Positions 53,076-62,309 of a stretch of DNA of 64,000 nucleotides are shown here, one piece after another. A model generated the notes under the pieces. That model searched no databases. It saw nothing but the letters and a program-made list of their open reading frames with translations, and had not been told where the DNA came from. The number at the start of each line of letters is the position of its first letter. Within the stretch, counting starts at the first letter, position 1. Origin of the DNA: an uncultured Saprospiraceae bacterium (GTDB taxonomy: Bacteria; Bacteroidota; Bacteroidia; Chitinophagales; Saprospiraceae); contig CALLPN010000001.1 in the NCBI GenBank assembly GCA_938015435.1, positions 186,001-250,000 of the forward strand, read 5' to 3'. A program made the translations under genes and the position numbers.

Positions 53076-54251
53076 TTAATGACTTATTGCGAAAGTTTTT
53101 GTACCAATACCTTCAGAGGTAATCACTTTAATCAAATATATACCATTAGTATATTCGGTTACGTCTAGTACAATCTCACTATCATTTGCTGATCTTTGAT
53201 CTACCAAAGAGCCATATTGATTATAAATACTAATTGCCGAGATGTCTTTGTCTGTCGAAATGATAAGATTGCTTACTGCTGGATTAGGATATAACTCAAC
53301 CTCTTCTTTTAATGAAATTCCTTTGACATCAACCAACTGTGATTCCCAGTAATAGATTACACTTTCACCATCTAGAGAGTAAAATACATTGCCGCCATCA
53401 TCTATATACATTTGTCTGCCAATAAATCCTGTTGCACCTATATCATCAAGGTCATACTCTGTCCAAACATCGTTTTTCCTAATAAACACATCCTCCCCAT
53501 CGGTAATATAAAGTGTTCCATATTTATTTAGTGTAGCAAAATTTCCAGTCGCTTCTTGCCAAGGAATTTTATCTACTGATGATTCCCCACTCTTAATAAT
53601 TCCAATGGACTCACTCCCATACGCAACAGTAAGGTCACCATTAGAATTTGGTCTTATGTTGTAAATTTGTTCTGTCGTATAATTTTGAAATACTCCATCC
53701 TTAAATGAAAACAACCCATCTTGCCCTGCAATCCAGAATGTATTATTGGCATCCACTTGTAGATCATAAGTCCAAGAAGATTCAAAAGGTGTATTTTCTG
53801 TTGTATATTCTGTCCAAACATCATTCTCGAAAACTTGAAAAATAAAATTCGCACTTGGCGCATTTCCTAGTACTGCCACAATACCATTATTGTCAATAGC
53901 TACACTTGAGATTCTTTCATCTAGAATATTCGTAAGAGTATTATCTGATTCTCTTCTGAACAAGCCATCCGTATCTGATGTAAAATAAACTGTACCGTCC
54001 TGTGCTACCTCTGCGTCAGTAAATCGACAAACGAAACCGCAATTATATGTATCGCTAGCCAACAATTCCCCTGAAAGCGTAATTTTAGAAAACGTATTAT
54101 ACTGATTTAATAGGTATAAATTTCCATCCGAATCAGATTCAAAATCAATGTAGTGTCCACCATTTAAGGAATCAACGACTATAATCTCGGCTTGTTGACA
54201 GTAAGATGTAAATGCACTTACAAGTGCAATAAAGAGTAATGCTTCTTTCAT
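53076..54251 (-). CDS. Secreted beta-propeller protein with type IX sorting domain
   Basis: 391 residues. Signal peptide (ALLFIALVSAFTSYC). The body has repeated propeller-like blades (LYLLNQYNTFSKITLSGE, TVYFTSDTDGLFRRES, FWIAGQDGLFSFKDG, GNVFYSLDGES). The C-terminus from LYPNPAVSNLIISTDKDISAI to KVITSEGIGTKTF is a T9SS type A sorting domain, so it should be exported by the type IX system and attached at the cell surface or released. No catalytic residues seen. Confidence 0.88.
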   Translation of the reverse strand: MKEALLFIALVSAFTSYCQQAEIIVVDSLNGGHYIDFESDSDGNLYLLNQYNTFSKITLSGELLASDTYNCGFVCRFTDAEVAQDGTVYFTSDTDGLFRRESDNTLTNILDERISSVAIDNNGIVAVLGNAPSANFIFQVFENDVWTEYTTENTPFESSWTYDLQVDANNTFWIAGQDGLFSFKDGVFQNYTTEQIYNIRPNSNGDLTVAYGSESIGIIKSGESSVDKIPWQEATGNFATLNKYGTLYITDGEDVFIRKNDVWTEYDLDDIGATGFIGRQMYIDDGGNVFYSLDGESVIYYWESQLVDVKGISLKEEVELYPNPAVSNLIISTDKDISAISIYNQYGSLVDQRSANDSEIVLDVTEYTNGIYLIKVITSEGIGTKTFAISH

Positions 54252-54765
54252 TTGGATTCTAATTTATTAAAGTATTCTTCAAAGAAACTAATAAAGTAAC
54301 AGTTTTCAGAAATTCCACTTGTTTAATATCAGCTAATCGTATGTAATACAAATAAGACCACTTAATACCGCATAAATACGAACCAATCAACTTATCTCAT
54401 CTTTAAAAGTCCTAGTTGTGGCTAAGGCAAGACAGATGTTTATTATTTGGCTTTGTACGTGAGCGAATGAAAATATTCGCTTTGCCTTAGTTTTTGCCTT
54501 AGTTTAAATCAACTTGCTCTACATTTCTATTATGGCATAAATAATCTAAACTGTATAACACCTAATGCATCACTCTTACTCCAAGCTAATAACTAACTAA
54601 TTATCATCTTATTAAACTGCAATTTCCCTCTATAATACTTGATAATTAATTACATATACTCAAGGATTGCCGCTAAATCGATTGATTCTTAAACAGATTT
54701 ATTTTCTAATTTCAATCAAGAGTGAACTGAAATCGTTGTGCTTTTAGATAGGCTCTATTACTATC
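54252..54765. other. Gene-free stretch with nested hairpin
   Basis: CTAAGGCAA (54422-54430) pairs TTGCCTTAG (54482-54490, with a second copy at 54494-54502) around an inner hairpin AGCGAAT (54462-54468) / ATTCGCT (54475-54481). This looks like a structured RNA or a decayed element. No gene is seen in the rest. Confidence 0.45.
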
Positions 54766-54804
54766 AAAAAAAAAAAACGGTCGCCGAAATAAATCGACGA
54801 CCGT
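54766..54804 (-). terminator. Rho-independent terminator of the L25 gene
   Basis: On the minus strand ACGGTCG and CGACCGT form a GC-rich stem, followed by twelve T. It lies 26 bp past the stop codon. Confidence 0.93.
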
Positions 54805-54829
54805 GTGATATGTTCTAAGATAATTTTTC

Positions 54830-55435
54830 TTACTCCGCTTCAACTGCTCCTCCTTCTTCTTTGTCCGCTTCTGTTGCTGCTGATTTAAGGGCTCTTGGTA
54901 CTTCTACATAAGCTATTGGTGCTGCGGCTACTGACATCACTTCAACATTAGCAGGTACAGTAAGGTCTCTTACTCTAATTGCTCCGCCTAATTCTACTCC
55001 TGATATATCAAGATCTAGTGAGCTTACTATATTTTCTGGAGTACACTTGATTTTTATAGATCTTATGTTTGACATTAATTTACCACCAACTTTTACTCCT
55101 GGAGAATCTCCAACATAATTAACTGGTACTTTTACCTTAACTGGCTGTCCTGGTATCAACTCTAAGAAGTCAATGTGTCTGATTGCATCAGTAATAGGGT
55201 CAAATTGTATATCTTTAACGAAACACTTGTGCTTAGATCCATCGATATCTAGCTCGGCTAGTTTGAATTCTGAAGTATAGATAAGGTCTCTCACTGCCAT
55301 TGGCTTTACTGAAAGATTCGTGTTAGTACCACTACCGTAAAGTACTGCTGGTACGCTACCTTCTTTTCTTAAGCTTTTCATTGCTTTTTTTCCTGTTCCG
55401 TCTCTTTTACTTGCTGCTACTGATAGATATTCCAT
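54830..55435 (-). CDS. rplY: Ribosomal protein L25/general stress protein Ctc
   Basis: 201 residues. N-terminal L25 domain that binds 5S rRNA (SVAASKRDGTGKKAMKSLRKEGSVPAVLYG, then FVKDIQFDPITDAIRHIDFLEL). The C-terminal TL5-type beta domain begins near VKVKVPVNYVGDSPGVK. The acidic tail is rich in Glu and Ala. This is the long form typical of many bacteria. A perfect -7 box at 55560-55567 on the minus strand gives a leader of about 115 bases. Confidence 0.96.
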   Translation of the reverse strand: MEYLSVAASKRDGTGKKAMKSLRKEGSVPAVLYGSGTNTNLSVKPMAVRDLIYTSEFKLAELDIDGSKHKCFVKDIQFDPITDAIRHIDFLELIPGQPVKVKVPVNYVGDSPGVKVGGKLMSNIRSIKIKCTPENIVSSLDLDISGVELGGAIRVRDLTVPANVEVMSVAAAPIAYVEVPRALKSAATEADKEEGGAVEAE

Positions 55436-55559
55436 TATTCTTTTATTTTTTATGAGTCCTTGATTTTAAATCATTGATTTTCATGGTTTAATCAGCTATC
55501 GGACTCGTTAAGCCTTTCATATATCCATGACCATTCAGAAGAATATTCAAAACGGAGTG

Positions 55560-55567
55560 CAAAGATA
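55560..55567 (-). promoter_or_regulatory. -7 promoter box of the L25 gene
   Basis: TATCTTTG on the minus strand, a perfect TAnnTTTG box. It implies a leader of about 115 bases, long for this window and a candidate place for ribosomal-protein or stress control. Confidence 0.5.
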
Positions 55568-55708
55568 ACATTTTAAGAGATATAGAATGTGTTGGGGTCT
55601 TCTTTTTTCTGTATTGTTTGGATGTCTGAGAATCAGCTGAAATAATGAGGGGCGGTGCTTGTGTTTTCTGAGTACGTGTGTTTGCTCGGTAAGCGGCTGC
55701 TGGTCGAC

Positions 55709-55992
55709 GAAAGCCACACTGCCACTGCGAATGTGCACGTTTGCTGCGCAAGACGTGCTGGGTCCGCGCGTTTTTTTCTTGCGAAAAAAGTGGCGCTCTA
55801 CTTTAAATTTAGATACACCTTGATCTGAAGTAGTACCCTTGATTGATGTGTTTGTTATTCGGAGTACGTGTGTTTTCGGAGTACGTGTGTTTTCGGAGAA
55901 AGCCACACTGCCACTCCGAATGCGCACGTTTGCTGCGCAAGACGTGCTGGGTCCGCGCGTTTTTTTCTTGCGAAAAAAGCCGCGCTCTACTT
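55709..55992. repeat. GC-rich 95-bp direct repeat pair with 17-bp tandem units
   Basis: 55709-55803 and 55898-55992 agree at about 91 of 95 positions. Each contains GCACGT-TTGC-TGC-GCAA-g-ACGTGC, a strong hairpin, and a second stem TTTTTT/AAAAAA closed by GCGCG. CGGAGTACGTGTGTTTT is repeated in tandem at 55860-55876 and 55877-55893, and a variant of it precedes the first unit. The second unit covers the prs stop codon and the codon before it. Composition differs sharply from the neighbours. Likely a small mobile or recombination-prone repeat. Confidence 0.85.
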
Positions 55993-56919
55993 ATCCACAA
56001 ACAAAGCGGCTATGGACTTGTATTCGTGAGTGTTACGAATGGCTCTAGCAAATAATTTACTACATGATAAGACCTTGATCTTATCAGAATCTTGTCGCAA
56101 TGGAATCGTATCCGTTACTATTAATTCCGTGAGGTTACTGTTGTTGATGTTTTCGTACGCATTACCACTGAGTACTGCGTGAGTACACATTGCTCTCACA
56201 CTTTTAGCTCCCTTTTCAAGTAGTGCATCTGCGGCTTTACACATAGTTCCCGCAGTATCTACCATATCATCTATCATGATCACGTCAGCACCTTCTACTT
56301 CTCCAATCACGGTTATCGCACTTACTTCGTTGGCTTTTCTACGTTCCTTATCACAGATAACTAGATCTCTTTGAAAATACTTAGCGAAGGACCTTGCTCT
56401 TTTCACACCTCCTACATCTGGAGAAGCAAATGTCACATTGCTAAGGTCTTGAGATTGTAAGTAAGGCATAAATATGGCTTCACCCTTTAGATGATCTACT
56501 GGGATATCAAAGAAACCTTGTATCTGGTCCGCATGAAAATCCATAGTCATCACTCGAGTTGCTCCTGCCGCTTCTATCAAGTTAGCCATTAATTTTGCAG
56601 AGATTGGTACTCTCGGCTTGTCTTTACGATCTTGCCTAGCATAACCAAAATAGGGAATCACTGCCGTAATATATTCCGCAGAAGCTCTCTTAGCACTATC
56701 TATCATAAGTAACAACTCAATCAGATTTTCTGACGGTGCAAATGTGGAGGCAATAAAAAAGACATATGCGCCCCTAACAGATTCGTTGATTACAACCTGC
56801 ATCTCTCCGTCACTAAAAGTCTTTACTTCTCTATCACCTAGAGAATATCCATAATAATCAGAAATTTTGTCTGCAAGTATAGTAGAACCCGATCCTGCAA
56901 ATAATTTTACGTCAGCCAT
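55987..56919 (-). CDS. prs: Ribose-phosphate pyrophosphokinase
   Basis: Makes PRPP from ribose 5-phosphate and ATP. 310 residues, with VVINESVRGAYVFFIAST, ITAVIPYFGYARQDRKDKPR (the flexible loop) and the PRPP loop MIDDMVDTAGTMCKAADALLE. Length and motifs are normal. The stop codon lies inside the second 95-bp repeat, whose boundary includes the last sense codon; the mature C-terminus is still typical (SIAALFVDK). Confidence 0.97.
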   Translation of the reverse strand: MADVKLFAGSGSTILADKISDYYGYSLGDREVKTFSDGEMQVVINESVRGAYVFFIASTFAPSENLIELLLMIDSAKRASAEYITAVIPYFGYARQDRKDKPRVPISAKLMANLIEAAGATRVMTMDFHADQIQGFFDIPVDHLKGEAIFMPYLQSQDLSNVTFASPDVGGVKRARSFAKYFQRDLVICDKERRKANEVSAITVIGEVEGADVIMIDDMVDTAGTMCKAADALLEKGAKSVRAMCTHAVLSGNAYENINNSNLTELIVTDTIPLRQDSDKIKVLSCSKLFARAIRNTHEYKSIAALFVDK

Positions 56920-57144
56920 GAGGTAAGATAATTGTTGATGTTTGGTGCCAAAATTTGGCTTATAATTAAACCGTGAAATTAGTGAATATTGATAATCCCT
57001 TCACGTATAAATCATATAGAACTCCACAAGTTATAAACAATGTCATTTATAGACCTATAATACGGTTTTGTATGGCATATATACGGATCATCATGAAATC
57101 AAAACAATTAATATTCATTAATCAAAACTAAGCCTCTTAGAGTG
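56920..57144. other. Divergent region between prs and the EamA gene
   Basis: AT-rich with no coding frame. No strong repeat. The prs promoter should lie here but no clear TAnnTTTG box is seen for it. Confidence 0.45.
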
Positions 57145-57152
57145 TACATTTG
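57145..57152 (+). promoter_or_regulatory. -7 promoter box of the EamA gene
   Basis: TACATTTG is a perfect TAnnTTTG box, about 70 bp before the start codon. Confidence 0.5.
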
Positions 57153-57222
57153 CAACTGACGCAATTGCAAGCAAAAAAGCGAAGCATTGACGATATTATT
57201 CTGTAATGTTTAAGTTTATCAA

Positions 57223-58137
57223 ATGCCCCAAATACCACAAAAAGCTTCGACTCTCAAGGCTTACAGTATATTGATATTCCTAAGTTTTGTCTGGGGTAGT
57301 TCATTTATTCTGATTAAAAAAGCATTAATAGCCTTTGACCCTGTAGAAGTTGCCTGTATGCGGATATCTATTTCCGCTTTGGCATTTACTCCATTTCTAC
57401 TTTGGCAACTTAAGAATGTGGATTGGAATAAGTGGAAGTTCTTCTTATTAGTTGGTCTTACCGGTAGCGGAATACCAGCATTCATGTATGCTACTGCTCA
57501 AACACAGATTAGTTCTACCATGAGTGGCGTACTCAATTCACTGACACCGATATTTACTTTGATAGTCAGCATTTTAGTATATAAAAATCCATTTAACTTT
57601 AGTAAAGTCCAAGGTGTAATTTTAGGCTTTTTAGGGGCTGCGATGCTTTTCATCTTAGGGGATAGTGGAGGAGCTGGCAATAACCAATGGTATGGGCTAT
57701 TTGTAGTAATCGGAACATTCTGCTACGGATTTAGCTCCAACATCGTGCAGCATAATCTTACCGGTATTAGATCTTTGATTATATCAGCGGTTTCGTTCTG
57801 TATGATTGGGCCTCCTGCAATTGCTTTTTTGTTTACCACTGACATTATCTCGGATATTACTACTCATGAATTTGGATACCAATCTCTAGCCGCAATATCT
57901 TTTTTAGCCTTAATAGGTACCGTATTGGCTTCTGTTCTTTTCTATTACTTGGTCCAAGTAACAGATGCTGTATTTAGTAGTACCGTGGCTTTCATTATGC
58001 CTTTGGTCGCTATTCTTTGGGGAATATTTGATGGCGAGATATTTTTAATGACCGACTTAATAGGAATGATGCTTATATTGGGTGGTGTATATTTGATAAA
58101 GAAGAAAAAGCCTCTAAGTGACGAATTGAATAGCTAA
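57223..58137 (+). CDS. EamA/DMT-family transporter
   Basis: 304 residues with ten hydrophobic helices in two EamA halves: SILIFLSFVWGSSFILIKKAL to IFTLIVSILVYK, then YGLFVVIGTFCYGFSSNIVQ to LGGVYLIKKKK. This is a drug/metabolite exporter of the EamA type; the substrate is unknown. The gene is single and faces away from prs. Confidence 0.93.
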   Translation: MPQIPQKASTLKAYSILIFLSFVWGSSFILIKKALIAFDPVEVACMRISISALAFTPFLLWQLKNVDWNKWKFFLLVGLTGSGIPAFMYATAQTQISSTMSGVLNSLTPIFTLIVSILVYKNPFNFSKVQGVILGFLGAAMLFILGDSGGAGNNQWYGLFVVIGTFCYGFSSNIVQHNLTGIRSLIISAVSFCMIGPPAIAFLFTTDIISDITTHEFGYQSLAAISFLALIGTVLASVLFYYLVQVTDAVFSSTVAFIMPLVAILWGIFDGEIFLMTDLIGMMLILGGVYLIKKKKPLSDELNS

Positions 58138-58223
58138 GCCTTACTTTTACTTTTCTAATTCTCTTTAAAGTCAATGCGAAGCGCTCTTATACTTGATCTA
58201 GAAACTTGAATACGAACTTTAAA

Positions 58224-58610
58224 ATGTTACAAATACCAGGACTATACATACTTACATCCGAGAAAAAAGGTCGCTCTGTATATTGCCAAAGAGATATATC
58301 CGTCGGAGATACTGTAGAGGTTTGTAATACTATTATTATCCCTTCCTCCGAACTTCCTATCATACACAAGACAAGACTTCATGACTATTACTTTCTTTGG
58401 GGAGAAGAAATGGATCAATGCGCTTTAGCTCTAGGTCATGGCTCTATCTACAATCATGAGATAGATTCCAATTGCGACTTTTTGTTAGATATGGAATATG
58501 AGACGATCAATATATTTGCCGTTAGAGATATTCCTGCTGGAGAAGAGATCACAATCAACTATCATGGAGAGCCTGGAAACAAGGACAAACTCTGGTTTGA
58601 AGTGAGCTAA
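58224..58610 (+). CDS. SET-domain protein
   Basis: About 128 residues, essentially a stand-alone SET domain: GRSVYCQRDISVGDTVEV at the start, GSIYNHEIDSNCDFLL (N-H motif) and EEITINYHGEPG with the catalytic Tyr. SET proteins methylate lysine residues; bacterial single-domain members have few known targets. I start at ATG 58224 (MLQIPGLYILTSEKKG); a TTG at 58206 would add six residues. It follows the EamA gene by 86 bp. Confidence 0.88.
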   Translation: MLQIPGLYILTSEKKGRSVYCQRDISVGDTVEVCNTIIIPSSELPIIHKTRLHDYYFLWGEEMDQCALALGHGSIYNHEIDSNCDFLLDMEYETINIFAVRDIPAGEEITINYHGEPGNKDKLWFEVS

Positions 58611-58750
58611 CGATGTCATAAGATACTTTACTATTTACAAAATATCCAATTGCTATCGATTGCATACGTTGTGCTGCGCGAATTATAATCATTTACTTCT
58701 CTCATCACGATTTTATTCCCATATTTAAGTATTGACCAATCTATCAAACA

Positions 58751-60589
58751 ATGCTTAGTAGAATAACAATTACAATTTTCGCCCTATTATCAGCATTATT
58801 AATATCTGCTCAATCTATCTCACATGTAGATCCACCTAACTGGTGGACAGGAATGCAACATAACTCCATACAGATCATGATCCATGGAGATGATATAAGC
58901 AGTTATGATGAAGTCATCATTAATCATCCATCAGTAAGTATTGATAAAATTACGAAAGCAGATAGTCCTAATTATCTTTTTGTAGATATTACGATAGATC
59001 GCGAAATAGCAGCTAGCACTTTGGCAATTATTCTCAGTAATGGAAGTCAGAAAATTACACATCACTACCCTATCCTAGCCAATGATCCAACAGATATTGA
59101 CGGCTTTACAGCTGCAGATGCAATCTACCTAATCACGCCTGACCGATTTGCTAACGGAGATCCTAATAATGATGATATCGAAAATATGAAAGAAAAGGCG
59201 AATCGATCTAATAAAGGGGGAAGACATGGAGGTGATATCGCAGGTATCGAAAGTTGTTTGGAATATATCTCGGATATGGGATTTACATCGATCTGGCTCA
59301 ATCCGTTACTAGAAAACGATATGGAAGTCTATTCATACCATGGTTATTCCACTACCGACTTTTACAAGGTTGATCCTCGATTTGGTAGTAATGAAGAGTA
59401 CCGGCAAATGGCTGATCATGCAAGAGATAAAGGATTGAAATTAATAATGGATATGATAGTCAATCATTGCGGATCTTTCCATTGGTGGGCAGATGATCTG
59501 CCATACGAAAATTGGTATAATCAATGGCCAGAATATACGGGCACTAATCACCAGAAGACTGTAATGCAAGATCCATATGTCTCCGAATATGACAAGAAAC
59601 AATTTACTGATGGATGGTTTGTACCTACCATGCCGGACCTCAATCAGCGTAATCCACAGATGGCCAAATATCTGATCCAAAACAGTATTTGGTGGGTAGA
59701 GTATCTTGGTCTCTCTGGCATCCGTATGGATACCTACCCTTATCCTGATGAAGACTTCATGTCAGAATGGACAAAATCGATGATGATCGAATATCCTACA
59801 CTCAATATTGTAGGTGAAGAATGGAACGAAAGTCCGGTAATCGTAAGTTATTGGCAAGCAGGAAAGGTAAATTCTAATGGATATACATCAAACTTAAAAA
59901 GTGTGATGGACTTTCCTGTAAACATCGCATTAGTGAAGGCGTTGAACCAAAAAGAATCTTGGGGAAAAGGCCTCTCAAATCTATATGAAATGATAGCCAT
60001 GGATTTCTTATATCCTGACCCTATGAACCTAGTCACATTTTCGGACAATCATGATATGGCTCGTATCTGGGCTCTACTCAATCACGATTACGATCTATGG
60101 AAAATGGCTATTACTCATGTAATGACCAATAGAGGTATTCCTCAATTATATTATGGTACTGAGATACTAACAGACAGTCCAGCACACCGTGATGATGGCG
60201 CTGTACGCAGTGATTTTCCAGGCGGATGGAATGGTGATACGATCAATGCAATCACTGGAAGTGGGCTTACGGCCCAACAGAAAGAAGCTCAACAATATGT
60301 AAAGAGTCTTCTTCAGTGGAGAAAATCTGCAACCGCGATCCATAATGGTAAAATGAAACATTACAGACCCGAAGATGGCCGTTATGTCTATTTTCGGTAT
60401 AATGATAAACAGACCATAATGATCGTGATTAACAAAGGCGAAAAGACTGAGCTTGACATAAGTAGATATACAGAAGTAATGCATCCATTTACCTCTGCGC
60501 ATAATGTACTTGATCGAAGTATGGTACCGTTAAAAAATGGAATAGCACTGGACGCCAAATCAGTCACTATCTTTGAGTTGATAAAATAA
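58751..60589 (+). CDS. Periplasmic alpha-amylase/neopullulanase-like GH13 enzyme
   Basis: 612 residues with a signal peptide (ITIFALLSALLISAQ). An N-terminal beta domain (about 25-110, WWTGMQHNSIQIMIHG) precedes the GH13 barrel: DAIYLITPDRFANGD, DMIVNHCG, GIRMDTYP with nucleophile D327, VGEEWNE with acid/base E356, and SDNHD with D435. A C-terminal beta domain closes it. It should hydrolyse alpha-glucans or cyclodextrins in the periplasm, like SusA; no SusC/D pair is nearby. A PLD lipoprotein gene follows 20 bp downstream. Confidence 0.95.
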   Translation: MLSRITITIFALLSALLISAQSISHVDPPNWWTGMQHNSIQIMIHGDDISSYDEVIINHPSVSIDKITKADSPNYLFVDITIDREIAASTLAIILSNGSQKITHHYPILANDPTDIDGFTAADAIYLITPDRFANGDPNNDDIENMKEKANRSNKGGRHGGDIAGIESCLEYISDMGFTSIWLNPLLENDMEVYSYHGYSTTDFYKVDPRFGSNEEYRQMADHARDKGLKLIMDMIVNHCGSFHWWADDLPYENWYNQWPEYTGTNHQKTVMQDPYVSEYDKKQFTDGWFVPTMPDLNQRNPQMAKYLIQNSIWWVEYLGLSGIRMDTYPYPDEDFMSEWTKSMMIEYPTLNIVGEEWNESPVIVSYWQAGKVNSNGYTSNLKSVMDFPVNIALVKALNQKESWGKGLSNLYEMIAMDFLYPDPMNLVTFSDNHDMARIWALLNHDYDLWKMAITHVMTNRGIPQLYYGTEILTDSPAHRDDGAVRSDFPGGWNGDTINAITGSGLTAQQKEAQQYVKSLLQWRKSATAIHNGKMKHYRPEDGRYVYFRYNDKQTIMIVINKGEKTELDISRYTEVMHPFTSAHNVLDRSMVPLKNGIALDAKSVTIFELIK

Positions 60590-60609
60590 TATATACCTTC
60601 ATTAGCGAT

Positions 60610-62130
60610 ATGAAAGAAAAGCTGATTTACCTTCTATTGTTCTTTATAATTATTCAAAGTTGTAAAGCACCTAAAGCTGACCCAATTTCGACAGTAATCT
60701 ATTGTAATGAAACTCCTAGAAGTGTCACTCCAATAGATACCTCATCTAATATTAGCCAATACATAAGATCAAATCAAACAGGAGTCTATGTGCTTGAGGA
60801 AGGACTAGAAGCGATCACCTCTAGAGCCTGGATGTGCAATCATGCACAAAAGACTATGGACATTCAGTACTTTATATTTAGCGAAGATAATATTGGGATT
60901 ATTTCTTGCGACTATATGCTAAGAGCCGCTTGTGCAGGTATAAAAGTCAGAGTAATAGTAGACGATCTTTTACAAAATTCTAATCCTGATTATATTCTAG
61001 GTTTGGCCCAACATGAAAATATAGAGATCAAAATATATAACCCTAACCTTACAGTGGGTAGTAACTTAGTTGAGAAAATTTATACCGGTATCACTGATTT
61101 TCGAGGAATGAATCAACGCATGCATCACAAGACATTTATAGTGGACGGCCAAATGGCAATTACTGGTGGTAGGAATATGGCTGATGAATACTTCGATTTT
61201 GATCATGAATATAATTTTAGAGATCGAGATGTTCTTTTGATTGGAGGAGAAACAAGTAAGATCCAAAGTGAATTTAATCGGTATTGGTCAAGTGAATTAT
61301 CTGTTAGTATCTCAGATCTTGTAGAGTTTAGCAATGAGCAGTATTCACCAATTGAGCTATACAAATGGATCAATATGTACTCCGTAGATAGTACTAATTT
61401 TTGGCCTTCGGTGCAATCAAGCATACCGACTATTATGAATGATATTACCCAATCAGAATATTTTCATTATTTGGAAGATGTCAAATTTTATTCTGATGAT
61501 CCAGGAAAGAATGACGGTACAAAAGGACTTGGAGGTGGAGGCATATCAACTACAGCATTGATGGAGCTTGTCGATAATGCAAAAAAGAATATTTATATCC
61601 AATCTCCATACTTAGTGACTACCCAAATAGGAGTTGATTTATTTACTTCTGCAGTCAATAGAGGTGTCGAAGTACATATCTTGACCAATAGTCTATCCTC
61701 AACCGATAATCTAGAAGCGTTCTCTGGATATCAACGAGGGAGAGAAGCTTTACTCGATGCTGGAGTTCAGATCTATGAATATAAGCCTGATGCTGAAATA
61801 CGTAAAAGCATTATAGATAACGATTTACAACGAAAAATGGATTTTCAGCCGATCTTTGGATTACACGCCAAATCAATGGTTGTAGATGAAAAAATAGCCG
61901 TTGTAGGTACCTTCAACTTAGATCCTAGATCTGCCCACCTTAATACTGAGTGTGTTACAGTTATGCAATCGCCTGAAATATCAAAGGAAATGCTATCTAT
62001 TATGAAGCTCGAACTTGAGCCACCTAACGCCTGGAAGGTCACCAAAGAATTTAATCCTGATCACTTGGCAAATAAAACTAAGAGAGTAAAAGCATTTACC
62101 CGCAGATTAGTACCTAAGAGTGTATTGTAA
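60610..62130 (+). CDS. Phospholipase D-family lipoprotein
   Basis: 506 residues with a lipobox (FIIIQSC, cysteine 18). Two HKD motifs are intact: HHKTFIVDGQMAITGGRN (H172, K174, D179) and HAKSMVVDEKIAVVGTFN (H419, K421, D426). The family includes cardiolipin synthases and PLD-type phosphodiesterases; in an anchored lipoprotein, action on envelope phospholipid is likely, but the substrate is unproved. It follows the amylase gene by 20 bp. Confidence 0.92.
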   Translation: MKEKLIYLLLFFIIIQSCKAPKADPISTVIYCNETPRSVTPIDTSSNISQYIRSNQTGVYVLEEGLEAITSRAWMCNHAQKTMDIQYFIFSEDNIGIISCDYMLRAACAGIKVRVIVDDLLQNSNPDYILGLAQHENIEIKIYNPNLTVGSNLVEKIYTGITDFRGMNQRMHHKTFIVDGQMAITGGRNMADEYFDFDHEYNFRDRDVLLIGGETSKIQSEFNRYWSSELSVSISDLVEFSNEQYSPIELYKWINMYSVDSTNFWPSVQSSIPTIMNDITQSEYFHYLEDVKFYSDDPGKNDGTKGLGGGGISTTALMELVDNAKKNIYIQSPYLVTTQIGVDLFTSAVNRGVEVHILTNSLSSTDNLEAFSGYQRGREALLDAGVQIYEYKPDAEIRKSIIDNDLQRKMDFQPIFGLHAKSMVVDEKIAVVGTFNLDPRSAHLNTECVTVMQSPEISKEMLSIMKLELEPPNAWKVTKEFNPDHLANKTKRVKAFTRRLVPKSVL

Positions 62131-62210
62131 GTTTTTATTATCTCAAAATTCATTTCTATCTGCCTTTCCTAGGCTATTATGTCTTCTGTACTCTTTACTA
62201 ATCACTTTTA

Positions 62211-62241
62211 TTGCAGATCAGAGACAACCTTAATAACTTTG
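62211..62241 (+). promoter_or_regulatory. Promoter of the DUF547 gene
   Basis: TTG (62211-62213) and TAACTTTG (62234-62241) at 20-bp spacing; the -7 box is a perfect TAnnTTTG. The leader is about 60 bases. Confidence 0.6.
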
Positions 62242-62309
62242 TAGTCGTATTAGGGTTAAATACTAATTCACATGGCTTGTGTAAAAGCCGATAATCAATA
62301 CAAGAAATA

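Noticed and set aside
55488-55927. Overlapping frames on the minus strand across the repeat pair
   Set aside because: Their translations are only the repeat read in different frames (repeated ENTRTPK-like strings), and the L25 promoter lies inside them.
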